Source: Leptospirillum sp037442005 (GTDB lineage: Bacteria > Nitrospirota > Leptospirillia > Leptospirillales > Leptospirillaceae). From it: DNA of 29,002 nt. Shown here piece by piece: positions 8,654 through 16,445 of this stretch. Both the position numbers and the translations under genes were made by a program. The stretch spans positions 1 to 29,002 of the forward strand of contig JBBIRA010000021.1 in the NCBI GenBank assembly GCA_037442005.1, read 5' to 3'. A model generated the notes under the pieces. That model had not been told where the DNA came from. It ran no database searches and worked only from the letters and a program-made list of their open reading frames with translations. How positions within the stretch are numbered: the first letter of the stretch is position 1; each line of letters opens with the position of its first letter.

Positions 8654-8898
8654 TATTACCTCCATTGTTTGAGATCGAGACAGTCCTGCCTTCCCCACGG
8701 AAACGACCATTTTTTTCATGGCGGACTCGATTGTGCTCCACTCTTAAGCACATTCTGTGCCAAAATATTAACTATATTTAGAATATCTATTTACTGTGAC
8801 AAACAAAGGACCAGGGGTTGCTAAACTCCTCGTGTCACGTGCGATTGCACACACCTTGTTTTTTGGTTTTTATTCACCAGGAAGAAGGAGATTCAGCC
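8654..8898. promoter_or_regulatory. divergent control region of dabBA and the 50-codon ORF
   Basis: No gene is seen here except the unused longer starts. The middle (about 8757-8805) is markedly AT-rich compared with its surroundings. An imperfect palindrome with ATATT and AATAT arms lies in it (ATATT beginning near 8764 in TTAACTATATTTAGAATAT context). GTGC/GCAC half-sites recur: GCAC-N5-GTGC at 8748-8760, GTGC at 8733-8736 facing GCAC at 8748-8751, and GTGC-GATT-GCAC at 8839-8850. A LysR-type or other dimeric regulator could bind such sites; no regulator gene is present in the window. I could not fix a convincing -35/-10 pair. Confidence 0.5.
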
Positions 8899-9051
8899 AT
8901 GAATCTCTTGAACGGGAGGAGGTTTGAGGTCTCAGATAAAAAACGTGCGGCCCTGTTGGAATCCGCACTCAGGGTGGCGGAAAGTAAAGACCCGAATCTG
9001 ATCGACAGGGACTCATCCCTTCATCACAGGGGCTTCAGAAAGGACCGATAA
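8899..9051 (+). CDS. small hypothetical protein, 50 residues
   Basis: ATG at 8899 follows GAAGGAG with about eight bases spacing, a strong ribosome site, which is the main support. A longer frame from 8818 has no such site. The product is short, charged and soluble (begins MNLLNGRRFEVSDKKRAALL) with a predicted helix in AALLESALRVAESK. I do not recognise it. It faces away from dabB across the shared control region, a position often taken by a regulator, but 50 residues with no visible helix-turn-helix do not support that. A weak CCGAT/ATCGG inverted repeat overlaps its stop. Confidence 0.45.
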   Translation: MNLLNGRRFEVSDKKRAALLESALRVAESKDPNLIDRDSSLHHRGFRKDR

Positions 9052-9096
9052 AAATCGATCGGATTCCCGCAGAAAACGCACAGAACTCAAGAGCGG

Positions 9097-9125
9097 TTGT
9101 CACCAATACCCCTGTGTAATACAAT
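9097..9125 (+). promoter_or_regulatory. near-consensus sigma-70 promoter of the lipoprotein-folB operon
   Basis: TTGTCA at 9097-9102 and TACAAT at 9120-9125 are separated by exactly 17 bases, each hexamer one base from the TTGACA or TATAAT consensus. The expected transcript start is near 9132, leaving a leader of about 110 bases before the lipoprotein start at 9242. Confidence 0.65.
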
Positions 9126-9229
9126 GGCTACGGTCAAAACACTGCCCGATTATGATGCCCGATCAGCCAATGTCCTTCTTTCCGGACCCGAATGGCCTTT
9201 TTGCGGTTCTCCGGACTATCCATCCAATA

Positions 9230-9241
9230 CAGGGGCCCCTG
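9230..9241. repeat. 12-base perfect palindrome abutting a start codon
   Basis: CAGGGGCCCCTG is a perfect palindrome ending directly before the ATG at 9242 and contains the only Shine-Dalgarno-like bases (AGGGG). It could hide the ribosome site or be chance in GC-rich DNA. Confidence 0.35.
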
Positions 9242-9730
9242 ATGAACAGTTTTTTTACCCGGAAACAATCTCCAGCCCGCTGTTTTTTCAAGCGGACCGC
9301 ACCAGGCCAACTCGTGTCGACACTGTTTTTTGTTTTTCTTCTTTTTGCCGCATCCTGCACGCCAGCTCCCAAGCAGGGACCCGTTCTCACCGGAACCGTC
9401 AACCTTGCCCCTAATGTTCCCCTCTGGATGATGCACGGCGACCTCTCCATCGTGGTATTCATGAAAGGATCCACATCACCCGCCTATCTTCCGGTCGCGA
9501 TCTCGGTCTATCCTCACCCCGTTTTCCCGGTCACCTTCAAGATCACCCAACAGAATGTGCGACTCTCCGGTATCTCCCTTTCCGGTAACGTCAAAGTGGG
9601 AGCCAGACTCAGACTGAGACCTGACGGAGAGGATTCCGCACCGATCCAGTTCACTTCCGGTCCCCCGGTCTCCGGGATCGTCGGAGGAACACCCGTGACA
9701 CTGACCATCAGTCAGGAAAAGCCTTCGTGA
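9242..9730 (+). CDS. lipoprotein with CcmI/CycH C-terminal-like Ig-type domain
   Basis: The 162-residue product begins with a basic stretch, then a hydrophobic segment (LVSTLFFVFLLFAA) ending in the lipobox FAASC, so it should be exported and lipid-anchored. The mature part resembles the C-terminal domain of the cytochrome c biogenesis factor CcmI/CycH: GTVNLAPNVP, a DLSIVVFMKG strand, PVAISVYPHPVFPVTFKI, VRLSGISLSGNVKVGARLRL and a final SGPPVSGIVGGTPVTLTI. The TPR and membrane part of CcmI is absent, so it is not a full CcmI. The start at 9242 is chosen because it gives a sensible signal peptide; an in-frame ATG at 9152 would add 30 unlikely residues. The stop overlaps the next start as GTGA. 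A periplasmic role in cytochrome or metal handling is inference. Confidence 0.75.
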   Translation: MNSFFTRKQSPARCFFKRTAPGQLVSTLFFVFLLFAASCTPAPKQGPVLTGTVNLAPNVPLWMMHGDLSIVVFMKGSTSPAYLPVAISVYPHPVFPVTFKITQQNVRLSGISLSGNVKVGARLRLRPDGEDSAPIQFTSGPPVSGIVGGTPVTLTISQEKPS

Positions 9731-10116
9731 CAATCCGCACGGAAATCTGTCTTTCCGGCATGATTCTTTCCCTCAAGACGGGGGTCTCGGAAGAAGAACG
9801 GTCTCGCCTCCAGAAAGTCCGTCTCGATGGTCGGATTCATCTGGACCCGTCACGGACGCAAGGCGGGGTCACCGACCGGATCGAAGATACCGTTGACTAC
9901 GCACGGCTGGCGGACACCCTGAAAGAAGCCGCCCAGACGGTCAGCCCACACCTCCTTGAACGGCTCGGCCACCATCTGGGAAAAACACTTCTCGCACAGT
10001 TTCCCGCCATCTGGTCAGGCTCGCTGACATTGACCAAAGATCCCGCTCCTCTTGACCGTCACCCGGAAACAGTGGTCTCCGTCACCATCACTTTCACGAA
10101 AGAAGGATCTGACTGA
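9727..10116 (+). CDS. folB: dihydroneopterin aldolase-family protein
   Basis: FolB cleaves 7,8-dihydroneopterin to 6-hydroxymethyl-dihydropterin and glycolaldehyde in tetrahydrofolate synthesis. The 129-residue length is normal. Aligning by eye with E. coli FolB, TGVSEEER places a glutamate at residue 24 where the pterin-site glutamate is expected, TVDYARLADTL gives the catalytic tyrosine, LLERLGHHL matches the LvErla helix, and LTKDPAPL gives the catalytic lysine (KP in most homologues, KD here). The start is GTG at 9727, overlapping the upstream stop by four bases. Its stop and the next ATG share one base (TGATG). It has no other folate genes beside it; being sandwiched between a lipoprotein and a membrane protein is unusual. 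Related pterin enzymes (FolX, epimerases) cannot be excluded. Confidence 0.82.
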   Translation: MTIRTEICLSGMILSLKTGVSEEERSRLQKVRLDGRIHLDPSRTQGGVTDRIEDTVDYARLADTLKEAAQTVSPHLLERLGHHLGKTLLAQFPAIWSGSLTLTKDPAPLDRHPETVVSVTITFTKEGSD

Positions 10117-10955
10117 TGTTTCATCCCGGCGTATTTGGATCGCTCCTCCTTGAAACCTCCGCTGGAGGTCTGTATCTCCTGTCGTTCATGAACCGGTTCG
10201 ACCGGGTCAGCAGGACGTTCTACCGTCTTCACGGGACCCTCTTTCTCGTTTTTTCCGGACTGGCCCTTTTTTTCATGGGGCCCACGACGTATACGGGACT
10301 GTTGACCGAGAACTTTCATCAGGTCGGGAATCTCACCATTCTTTTTCTGACACTGGGCATTCTCGTCCTTCTGGTCTACAATGCCTTAGTCTATCTGGGA
10401 TCCTGGAAAACACAGCAACCACGGGCCCGGATCACCGGAACGCTGGCGGCGTTGCTTCATCTCATCGCCCTGTCCTGCCTGATTCTCTCACTCATTCCGA
10501 ACTGGTCCCTGTCTCCCCAAAACCTCCTGCTCATGTTCTCTTTTCTGGGTTCGGCCTTTTTATTGGGAGTCGTTCTTCTCGCCATGAACATGGGCCACTT
10601 CTACCTGACCAACCCCACGCTTCCGATCGAGCCATTGATGTTTCTGACCCGTATCCAGCTCTGGATCATGATTTTTGTCACCGGGGTCACAATGGGAGAA
10701 ATGGGATGGGAACTGAACGTGAATCCGGACTTTGCGCAGGCCTTAAAACTTGAAACATTTCAGGGACTGTATGTCTGGGGAAGACTTCTTCTGGGGATTT
10801 TTGGCGGACTTGCGATCTCGGTTCTGGCGCTCAAAACGGTCAGGATGCACGCCACGCAGGCGGCAACGGGGCTCCTCTATGTGGCGCTTCTCTTTATTCT
10901 CTTCGGTCAGGCGTTTTCAGGATTTCTCTTCCTTGAAAACAATATGCTGTTTTAG
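10116..10955 (+). CDS. polytopic membrane protein of unknown function
   Basis: A 279-residue protein with about eight hydrophobic helices separated by short loops. The ATG at 10116 overlaps the folB stop by one base. A loop motif MNMGHFYLTNPTLPIEPL (about residues 157-174) looks like a conserved functional element: a histidine inside a helix end followed by a proline-rich turn. Another histidine (RLHGT) sits near the end of the first loop. Such histidines might bind haem or metal, and the neighbouring lipoprotein resembles a cytochrome c maturation domain, so a role in respiratory or cytochrome biogenesis is a reasonable guess, but I recognise no named family. No signal peptide beyond the first helix is seen. 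Confidence 0.7.
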   Translation: MFHPGVFGSLLLETSAGGLYLLSFMNRFDRVSRTFYRLHGTLFLVFSGLALFFMGPTTYTGLLTENFHQVGNLTILFLTLGILVLLVYNALVYLGSWKTQQPRARITGTLAALLHLIALSCLILSLIPNWSLSPQNLLLMFSFLGSAFLLGVVLLAMNMGHFYLTNPTLPIEPLMFLTRIQLWIMIFVTGVTMGEMGWELNVNPDFAQALKLETFQGLYVWGRLLLGIFGGLAISVLALKTVRMHATQAATGLLYVALLFILFGQAFSGFLFLENNMLF

Positions 10956-11130
10956 ACTCCGGAAGCTCCCTCCGGCCCCGCCCACGGAAGTCAAGGGACA
11001 GGCCGGCCGATGGACTCCGGACACTGATCAGCAGCGTTTTTGAAGCACTCAGGATCCGGCGGACGCTAAACGCCATCAAGGCGGACACCGCTTCCGGACT
11101 TCCGGTCGTTTGAGCCCGCCCATTCTCCTT

Positions 11131-11161
11131 CCGTCACCACACCATCATGGTGCGATGACGG
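11131..11161. terminator. two-part hairpin between convergent genes
   Basis: CCGTC (11131-11135) pairs with GACGG (11157-11161). Inside it CACCAT (11140-11145) pairs with ATGGTG (11147-11152), and the two stems are separated by unpaired ACCA and CGAT. The structure overlaps the rng stop codon and lies between convergent genes, where a two-way terminator is expected. No T run follows on either strand, so intrinsic termination is doubtful. Confidence 0.35.
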
Positions 11162-12731
11162 AAAACTCCTCGATATGGGAAAGAGGATCGCTCTTGATGA
11201 TGACCTGACGATTGATCTTTTTTTCCACCGCCACCAGAAAGTCCCGCTCTTCTTCCTGGAGCGCCAGTTGGACATCGGGATGCACATACAGGATCACCCT
11301 GCGGTCTTTACCCGGCTGTCGGGAGCCCGGTGGCACATGGCGGAGCTCTTCCAGAATTTCATAGATGATCGTCCGGAGTGATTTGGTATATCCTTTTCCT
11401 TCGCAGTAGGCACACGTTTCGCCCAGAAGGTGGACGAGATCCTCCCGCACCCGTTTCCGCGACATCTCAACGAGCCCCAGATCCGAGATCTTGAGCGCGT
11501 TGGTCCGCGCCTTATCCCGGGACAGAGCTTCCTGGAGCCCCTGAAAAACCCGTTCCCGATTCTTTTCCTTCTCCATGTCGATGAAATCGATGATGATAAT
11601 GCCCCCGACATTTCTGAGCCGGATCTGTCTGGCAATTTCCGTCACCGCTTCCACATTGGTTTGAAGAATGGTTTCTTCGGGGTCGTTCCCTCCGACAAAA
11701 CGACCTGTATTCACATCAATAACCGTCAGCGCCTCCGCCCGGTCAATGACCAGATACCCGCCGGATTTCAGCCAGACCTTTTTCTCCATGGCCTTCGAAA
11801 GCTGCCGGTCCACATCATATTCGGTAAAAAGCGGCTTCTCCCCTTCCCAGAACTTGATCCTGTCCGCATAGTCCGGAAGATACAGGGAGGCGAACTCCTT
11901 GACCCGCTCATACTGTTTCCGGTCATCAATCGTCAGGGACTCGACTTCCGGCGTCAGATAGTCCCGGATCGTCCGGAACACGACATCCAGATCTTCCCGG
12001 ACCAGCGCCGGTGCCTTGACCTGGGCACTTTTCGCCAGGATGTCCTGCCAGAGAAGCTCAAGAAACACCATATCCGACTGGGCTTCCGCTTCCGTCATTC
12101 CTTCCGCGACAGTCCGGATGATAAATCCGCCTTTCCCGTTCCGGTAATTATTCACAAGCTCTTTTAAACGGTTGCGCTCTTCCTCTTCAGTGATCCTCCG
12201 TGACACCCCGACATGATTGACCTGGGGCATATAGACCAGATAGCGTCCGGGCAGACTGATATAGCTTGTTGAGCGGGGACCCTTCGTACTGATCGGCTCT
12301 TTGGTGAGTTGAAGGAGGATTTCCTGACCTTCCGTCAGAATTTCCTCAATCGCCTTTTTGGCCGGTTTTTTGGGGGCTTCCGATGGCAAAGACACCTCTT
12401 CTGCGCCCTCCTGGCTCCCTTCGGGAAGCACTACCGGCTCCACTTCCTTTTTTTCCGGGACGGGGGACTTTTCAAGCTCCATCGTCTCCGGAACGGCGTC
12501 GCTCCCTTCGACAAAAACATCATCCACATACAAGAAAGCGGCTTTTTCAAGACCGATATCAACAAAAGCGGCCTGCATCCCCGGAAGAACCTTTCCTACC
12601 CGGCCTTTATAAATATTGCCAACGATACCGGCCGATCTTTTTCTCTCGAAGAAAAACTCCACCAGGTGATTTTCCTCCATCAACGCGACTTTTGTTTCCT
12701 CATTCGTGACATGGATCAAGATTTTTTGCAT
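11145..12731 (-). CDS. rng: ribonuclease E/G family endoribonuclease
   Basis: RNase G cuts single-stranded AU-rich RNA, matures the 5' end of 16S rRNA and turns over mRNA; in several bacteria it is linked to the mre genes. The 528-residue protein has the S1 domain near residues 37-145, beginning GNIYKGRVGKVLPGMQAAFVDIG. It is interrupted by an acidic, proline-rich insert at about 72-128. The magnesium-binding aspartates are in VIDVNTG (D339) and IIDFIDM (D382), and the zinc-link cysteines are CAYC (C440, C443). There is no long RNase E C-terminal scaffold. ATG 12731 has GGAGG six bases upstream. It follows rodA by 119 bases containing an inverted repeat, so it may be transcribed with the shape genes or separately. 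Confidence 0.93.
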   Translation of the reverse strand: MQKILIHVTNEETKVALMEENHLVEFFFERKRSAGIVGNIYKGRVGKVLPGMQAAFVDIGLEKAAFLYVDDVFVEGSDAVPETMELEKSPVPEKKEVEPVVLPEGSQEGAEEVSLPSEAPKKPAKKAIEEILTEGQEILLQLTKEPISTKGPRSTSYISLPGRYLVYMPQVNHVGVSRRITEEEERNRLKELVNNYRNGKGGFIIRTVAEGMTEAEAQSDMVFLELLWQDILAKSAQVKAPALVREDLDVVFRTIRDYLTPEVESLTIDDRKQYERVKEFASLYLPDYADRIKFWEGEKPLFTEYDVDRQLSKAMEKKVWLKSGGYLVIDRAEALTVIDVNTGRFVGGNDPEETILQTNVEAVTEIARQIRLRNVGGIIIIDFIDMEKEKNRERVFQGLQEALSRDKARTNALKISDLGLVEMSRKRVREDLVHLLGETCAYCEGKGYTKSLRTIIYEILEELRHVPPGSRQPGKDRRVILYVHPDVQLALQEEERDFLVAVEKKINRQVIIKSDPLSHIEEFSVIAP

Positions 12732-12804
12732 CAGAAGCCTCCAGAACCTTTCATTAAACCAAACACCTGTTACCCCGATAAGGGAATATTTGCACTTACA
12801 CCCT

Positions 12805-12842
12805 AACGCTTTAGATCTTTTCTTTTATCCTTAAAAAGCGTT
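12805..12842. repeat. 8-base inverted repeat between rodA and rng
   Basis: AACGCTTT (12805-12812) and AAAGCGTT (12835-12842) are perfect inverted copies separated by 22 AT-rich bases. They lie upstream of rng and just after the rodA stop. No T run follows in the direction of transcription, so an operator or RNA-processing site is as likely as a terminator. Confidence 0.4.
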
Positions 12843-12850
12843 CCGTCCAT

Positions 12851-13945
12851 TCATCCTTTTTCTCTCAGACGCACATTCACGATCAGCGCCAGCCCCACCA
12901 TCGTCATCAGAAGCGCTGAGCCTCCATAACTCATAAACGGCATGGGAATCCCCACCACCGGAAGGACACCCACCACCATTCCGGCATTAATCAGAAAACT
13001 GAGACCAAAAACCCCCGTCAACCCCGACGCCAGCAAAAAACCCGCAGGATCCCGGGACGAGTTTGCCGTATCAAATCCGTACCATACAATCATGACATTC
13101 AGTGCAATCAGTAAAAAGGCTCCTAAAAACCCCCACTCCTCCGAAAAAACAGCAAACGCAAAATCGGTCGAAGCACCGGGGAGATATCGAAACTTCACCT
13201 GAGTCGCCCCATGGATTCCCTGCCCCAGAAACCCTCCCGACCCGACCGCCACCATCGACTGGAGCGTGTGGTACCCAAGCCCTGTCGGATCGGCTTCGGG
13301 GTTCAGAAAGGTCCGGATCCGGTCTTTCTGGAACGAATGGAGATGGGTCCAGATCAATTGCCACGCCACCGGCAGCGCTGTCACCGAAGCCAGAAAGGTC
13401 AGAAAGAACGTATGAGACCGGACTCCTCTCAATATCAGAAAAATCACCAGCGTAAACACAAGACCCAGGGCGGTTCCCAGATCCGGCTGTTTCGAGACCA
13501 GGTAGGCCGGGACCATGGTCAGGGCCGCGGCCATCAGGATCCTGCCCACCCGCAGTCCATCTGACGCGGCCTCCCTTCCGAACAGCGTCACCAGAAGCAA
13601 AAGCAGCGCCAGCTTCATAAACTCCGATGGCTGGATCATGATCGGACCCACACCCAGCCAGCGCCGGGCACCATGGCTTTCATGGCCGGCAAACCGGACC
13701 AGCAGGAGAAGCACCAGCAAAATCCCATAAATATAAGGGCTTTTTTCCAGAAATACTTTATAGGGGATCAGCAGGCAAATCCAGAACAGCCCGATGCCTG
13801 CCAGCGCCCAGACACCCTGCCGGAAGGCCAGATGCCAGTCGATGGAGTACTGGGTGACAAGCCCCAGGACAATCATCAACAGGATCACGATCAGGAAAAG
13901 CCGGTTTGACCGGAGGATATACCCGGCCGGGACAGTTCCCTGCAT
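12851..13945 (-). CDS. rodA: RodA, SEDS-family peptidoglycan polymerase
   Basis: RodA polymerises glycan strands from lipid II during cell elongation, in complex with PBP2. The 364-residue protein has about ten membrane helices. SEDS signatures are clear: IQPSEFMKLALLLLLVTLF, KQPDLGTALG, VGSGGFLGQGIHGATQ, STDFAFAVFSEEWGFLGAF (holding the conserved aspartate of the active site) and PFMSYGGSALL near the C-terminus. Its start overlaps the mrdA stop by one base (TAATG), consistent with coupled synthesis of the RodA-PBP2 pair. Confidence 0.95.
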   Translation of the reverse strand: MQGTVPAGYILRSNRLFLIVILLMIVLGLVTQYSIDWHLAFRQGVWALAGIGLFWICLLIPYKVFLEKSPYIYGILLVLLLLVRFAGHESHGARRWLGVGPIMIQPSEFMKLALLLLLVTLFGREAASDGLRVGRILMAAALTMVPAYLVSKQPDLGTALGLVFTLVIFLILRGVRSHTFFLTFLASVTALPVAWQLIWTHLHSFQKDRIRTFLNPEADPTGLGYHTLQSMVAVGSGGFLGQGIHGATQVKFRYLPGASTDFAFAVFSEEWGFLGAFLLIALNVMIVWYGFDTANSSRDPAGFLLASGLTGVFGLSFLINAGMVVGVLPVVGIPMPFMSYGGSALLMTMVGLALIVNVRLREKG

Positions 13946-15840
13946 TATTTGCGTTCCGTGAGGGTTGGAGCGGCTTTCGCCTCCAGATAGTCCTCGTAGT
14001 ACGTCTTGAATACCTGCCGGGCCACCGGGCCGGCCGTATCCCCCCCGTCTCCCCCGTTTTCAATCAGTACCGCCACCACGATCCGGGGATCCGAAAAGGG
14101 GGCAAACCCGACAAACCAGGAATGGGCCCGGATTTTATGGTGCGCCGGCCCCCTGTTGGAGATGACCTGGGCCGTTCCTGTCTTTCCCGCGATTTCCATC
14201 CGTTTCATCTTCACGGGCCGTCCGGTTCCGGTGGGGTTGTTGACCACCTCCCAGAGCCCTTCCCGGACCGGTCCAAAATGCTCCAACGGAAGACCAGTCT
14301 TTACCGTTTTGTCTGAGCCGGCCGGGGCATTCATTAAAAGATGAGGGGTAACCAGCAGTCCCTGGGTCGCCACGACCGCCATCAATCGGGCCATTTCCAG
14401 CGGCGTGACGGTGAGGTACCCCTGCCCGATCGCAAACGGAAGGCTTTCCCCTGGATACCAGGGCTGACCAAACCGTTTTTTCTTCCATTTCCGGTCAGGA
14501 ACCGTCCCCGTCGACTCCGACGGCAAATCGATTCCGGTTTTGGCTCCCAAGCCAAAAGTTCTGGCCATCGAGGCCATCTTGTCCGGACCGATCTCCATTC
14601 CGGCCCGATAGAAAAAGATATCACAGGACTGCATGATGGCTTTTCTCAGATGGATATGGCCATGGCCCCCTTTTTTCCAGTCATGAAAATCCCATCCGTG
14701 AAGCCTGAGGATCCCGTTACAGAAAAACGGTCTCGACGGATCGATCGCGCCGGTATCAAGACCGGCCATCGTCGTCACGATCTTGAACACCGATCCCGGA
14801 GGATACAGACCCTGAATCGCACGATCCGACAACGGACGTCGCGGATCGGATAACAGGCTGGACCAGAGCTGTCTCGACATGGTTCCGGAGACCTGGTTGG
14901 GATCATAGGAGGGATGGCTGGCCAACACCAGCACCTGACCATTCCGGGGATCCAGGGCAACAACCGCCCCTTTCCGGTCTCCCAGAGCATCCTCGGCCAC
15001 TTTCTGGAGCCTCCAGTCGATGGTCAACTTGAGCGCATGTCCTTCCGTCGGCAACGTGGGATCCAGTTTTTTCACCACATCTCCCTGAGAATTCACCAGA
15101 TTTCTGTCTTCTCCGGGGGTTCCCTGCAATAACGCGTCGTATTGCTTTTCAAGTCCCGTCTTTCCGATTCCGGTTCCCGGCGGAAAATGGCGGGCATACG
15201 AATTCTTCATGTCCGCTACAGACAGGGAACCCACATAACCCAGGAGATGGGCCGCAAGATCCCCTTTCATGTAATGACGGTCAGGAATGGCCTGGATCAC
15301 AACCCCGTGCAAACGCCACAGATCCATCTGGACCCGGGCAAGCTGGGGGATCGTCAGGTGGGAAAGCACCGGAATCGGCAAATAGGGGGGGAGAACATCC
15401 CGGACCTTGTCAAACGTATCCTCGATCATTCCCACCGGAACACCCAGATCCCGGGAAAGACGATCCATGACCAGGTCTTCGTCATCTTTCAACCCGAACT
15501 GAATAATAGAAACGGCAAAATTCATGTTGTTACTGACCAGAATTTCTCCATTTCGATCCAGAATAGGGCCACGAAGCGGTGGAAGGGGAACAATACGGAG
15601 GATGTTTCCATTGGCGAGACGAAGATATTTTTCATGCTCGGTAATCTGGACGGCAAAGAGACGAAGCAGGAGGATGGCAACACCGATGGCGATCAGGACG
15701 AGAAGAATCCTGAATCTCCCCTGAGGGGAATTGGGCAGATTCCAGACCGGACGATCCCGAAGAAATCCCACAGGAGCGGAATCTTTTTGCAGAACCAGCG
15801 GCCTACGCCCGAATAAGGGGAACTCCAGTGTTGACTTCAC
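13945..15840 (-). CDS. mrdA: penicillin-binding protein 2 (elongasome transpeptidase)
   Basis: PBP2 cross-links side-wall peptidoglycan with RodA. The 631-residue protein has one N-terminal membrane anchor (about 43-64), a dimerisation/pedestal domain beginning PPLRGPILDRNGEILVSN, and a transpeptidase domain. The serine active site is PPGSVFK (S350, K353), the second motif is SCD (405-407), an SxD form also seen in other PBP2s, and the third is KTGTAQ (K553). The start codon is GTG at 15840, seven bases after GAGG. It lies 95 bases downstream of mreD; that gap shows no other gene. Confidence 0.95.
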   Translation of the reverse strand: MKSTLEFPLFGRRPLVLQKDSAPVGFLRDRPVWNLPNSPQGRFRILLVLIAIGVAILLLRLFAVQITEHEKYLRLANGNILRIVPLPPLRGPILDRNGEILVSNNMNFAVSIIQFGLKDDEDLVMDRLSRDLGVPVGMIEDTFDKVRDVLPPYLPIPVLSHLTIPQLARVQMDLWRLHGVVIQAIPDRHYMKGDLAAHLLGYVGSLSVADMKNSYARHFPPGTGIGKTGLEKQYDALLQGTPGEDRNLVNSQGDVVKKLDPTLPTEGHALKLTIDWRLQKVAEDALGDRKGAVVALDPRNGQVLVLASHPSYDPNQVSGTMSRQLWSSLLSDPRRPLSDRAIQGLYPPGSVFKIVTTMAGLDTGAIDPSRPFFCNGILRLHGWDFHDWKKGGHGHIHLRKAIMQSCDIFFYRAGMEIGPDKMASMARTFGLGAKTGIDLPSESTGTVPDRKWKKKRFGQPWYPGESLPFAIGQGYLTVTPLEMARLMAVVATQGLLVTPHLLMNAPAGSDKTVKTGLPLEHFGPVREGLWEVVNNPTGTGRPVKMKRMEIAGKTGTAQVISNRGPAHHKIRAHSWFVGFAPFSDPRIVVAVLIENGGDGGDTAGPVARQVFKTYYEDYLEAKAAPTLTERK

Positions 15841-15935
15841 ACACCATCCTCACAGGAATGTCAGAAAAGCTTCTTCTTCCACAAACATCCGGAGATGGGT
15901 TCACTTCCAGGAAAAAGAGCCCGGGAGCAGCATCG

Positions 15936-16445
15936 CTACCGGCCGGGTTCGTCCGCCCTCGAACCAGGTCGCAGGGCGCCGAATTCTCCCGTACCGTACA
16001 AGACTCCCACGATGACCGATCCGAGGACTCCCGTAACAGTCAAGCGCACCAAATCAGCCACGCCTGCTCCTTCCGGACCTTCATGCCCCAGGAGAAGGGG
16101 CAGAAACATGGAAGCCAACCCATCCATTACCAAGACCCCCCACCAGGCAACCAGCGCATTTTTGGGATGATTCCACTGGATCAGGGGATAAAGCCAAACA
16201 ACAACAAGACATAATAGAACAGCCTGCAATACGGGAGCGACATTCGGGTGAACAGAAAACAGTGTCATGACCAGCCCTGAAAGCGCACCGCAAGAGGCCG
16301 CCACAAACCAGGGAGCATCCCGGATACCGAAGAAAAGGACCGGAACAAGCCAGTCAATCCAGTAAAGATATGGGACTGTTGTCGAAAACACCGAAAACAG
16401 AAGTAACAGAACCAGTAAAAAACCGATACGAACAATCCATCTCAC
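15936..16445 (-). CDS. mreD: rod shape-determining protein MreD
   Basis: A 169-residue integral membrane protein in the usual mreBCD position. It has roughly five helices and begins VRWIVRIGFLLVLLLLF. MreD sequences are poorly conserved, so position between mreC and mrdA carries much of the call. I use the GTG start at 16445, which overlaps the mreC stop as GTGA and has GGGGAG eight bases upstream. A TTG at 16484 inside mreC would add a polar N-terminal tail and has no ribosome site. Its role is to link MreB/MreC to the RodA-PBP2 machinery in the inner membrane. Confidence 0.88.
   Translation of the reverse strand: MRWIVRIGFLLVLLLLFSVFSTTVPYLYWIDWLVPVLFFGIRDAPWFVAASCGALSGLVMTLFSVHPNVAPVLQAVLLCLVVVWLYPLIQWNHPKNALVAWWGVLVMDGLASMFLPLLLGHEGPEGAGVADLVRLTVTGVLGSVIVGVLYGTGEFGALRPGSRADEPGR

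Noticed and set aside
10894..11088. Minus-strand open frame between the membrane protein and rng
   Set aside because: No ribosome site or family; overlaps the end of the plus-strand membrane protein gene.
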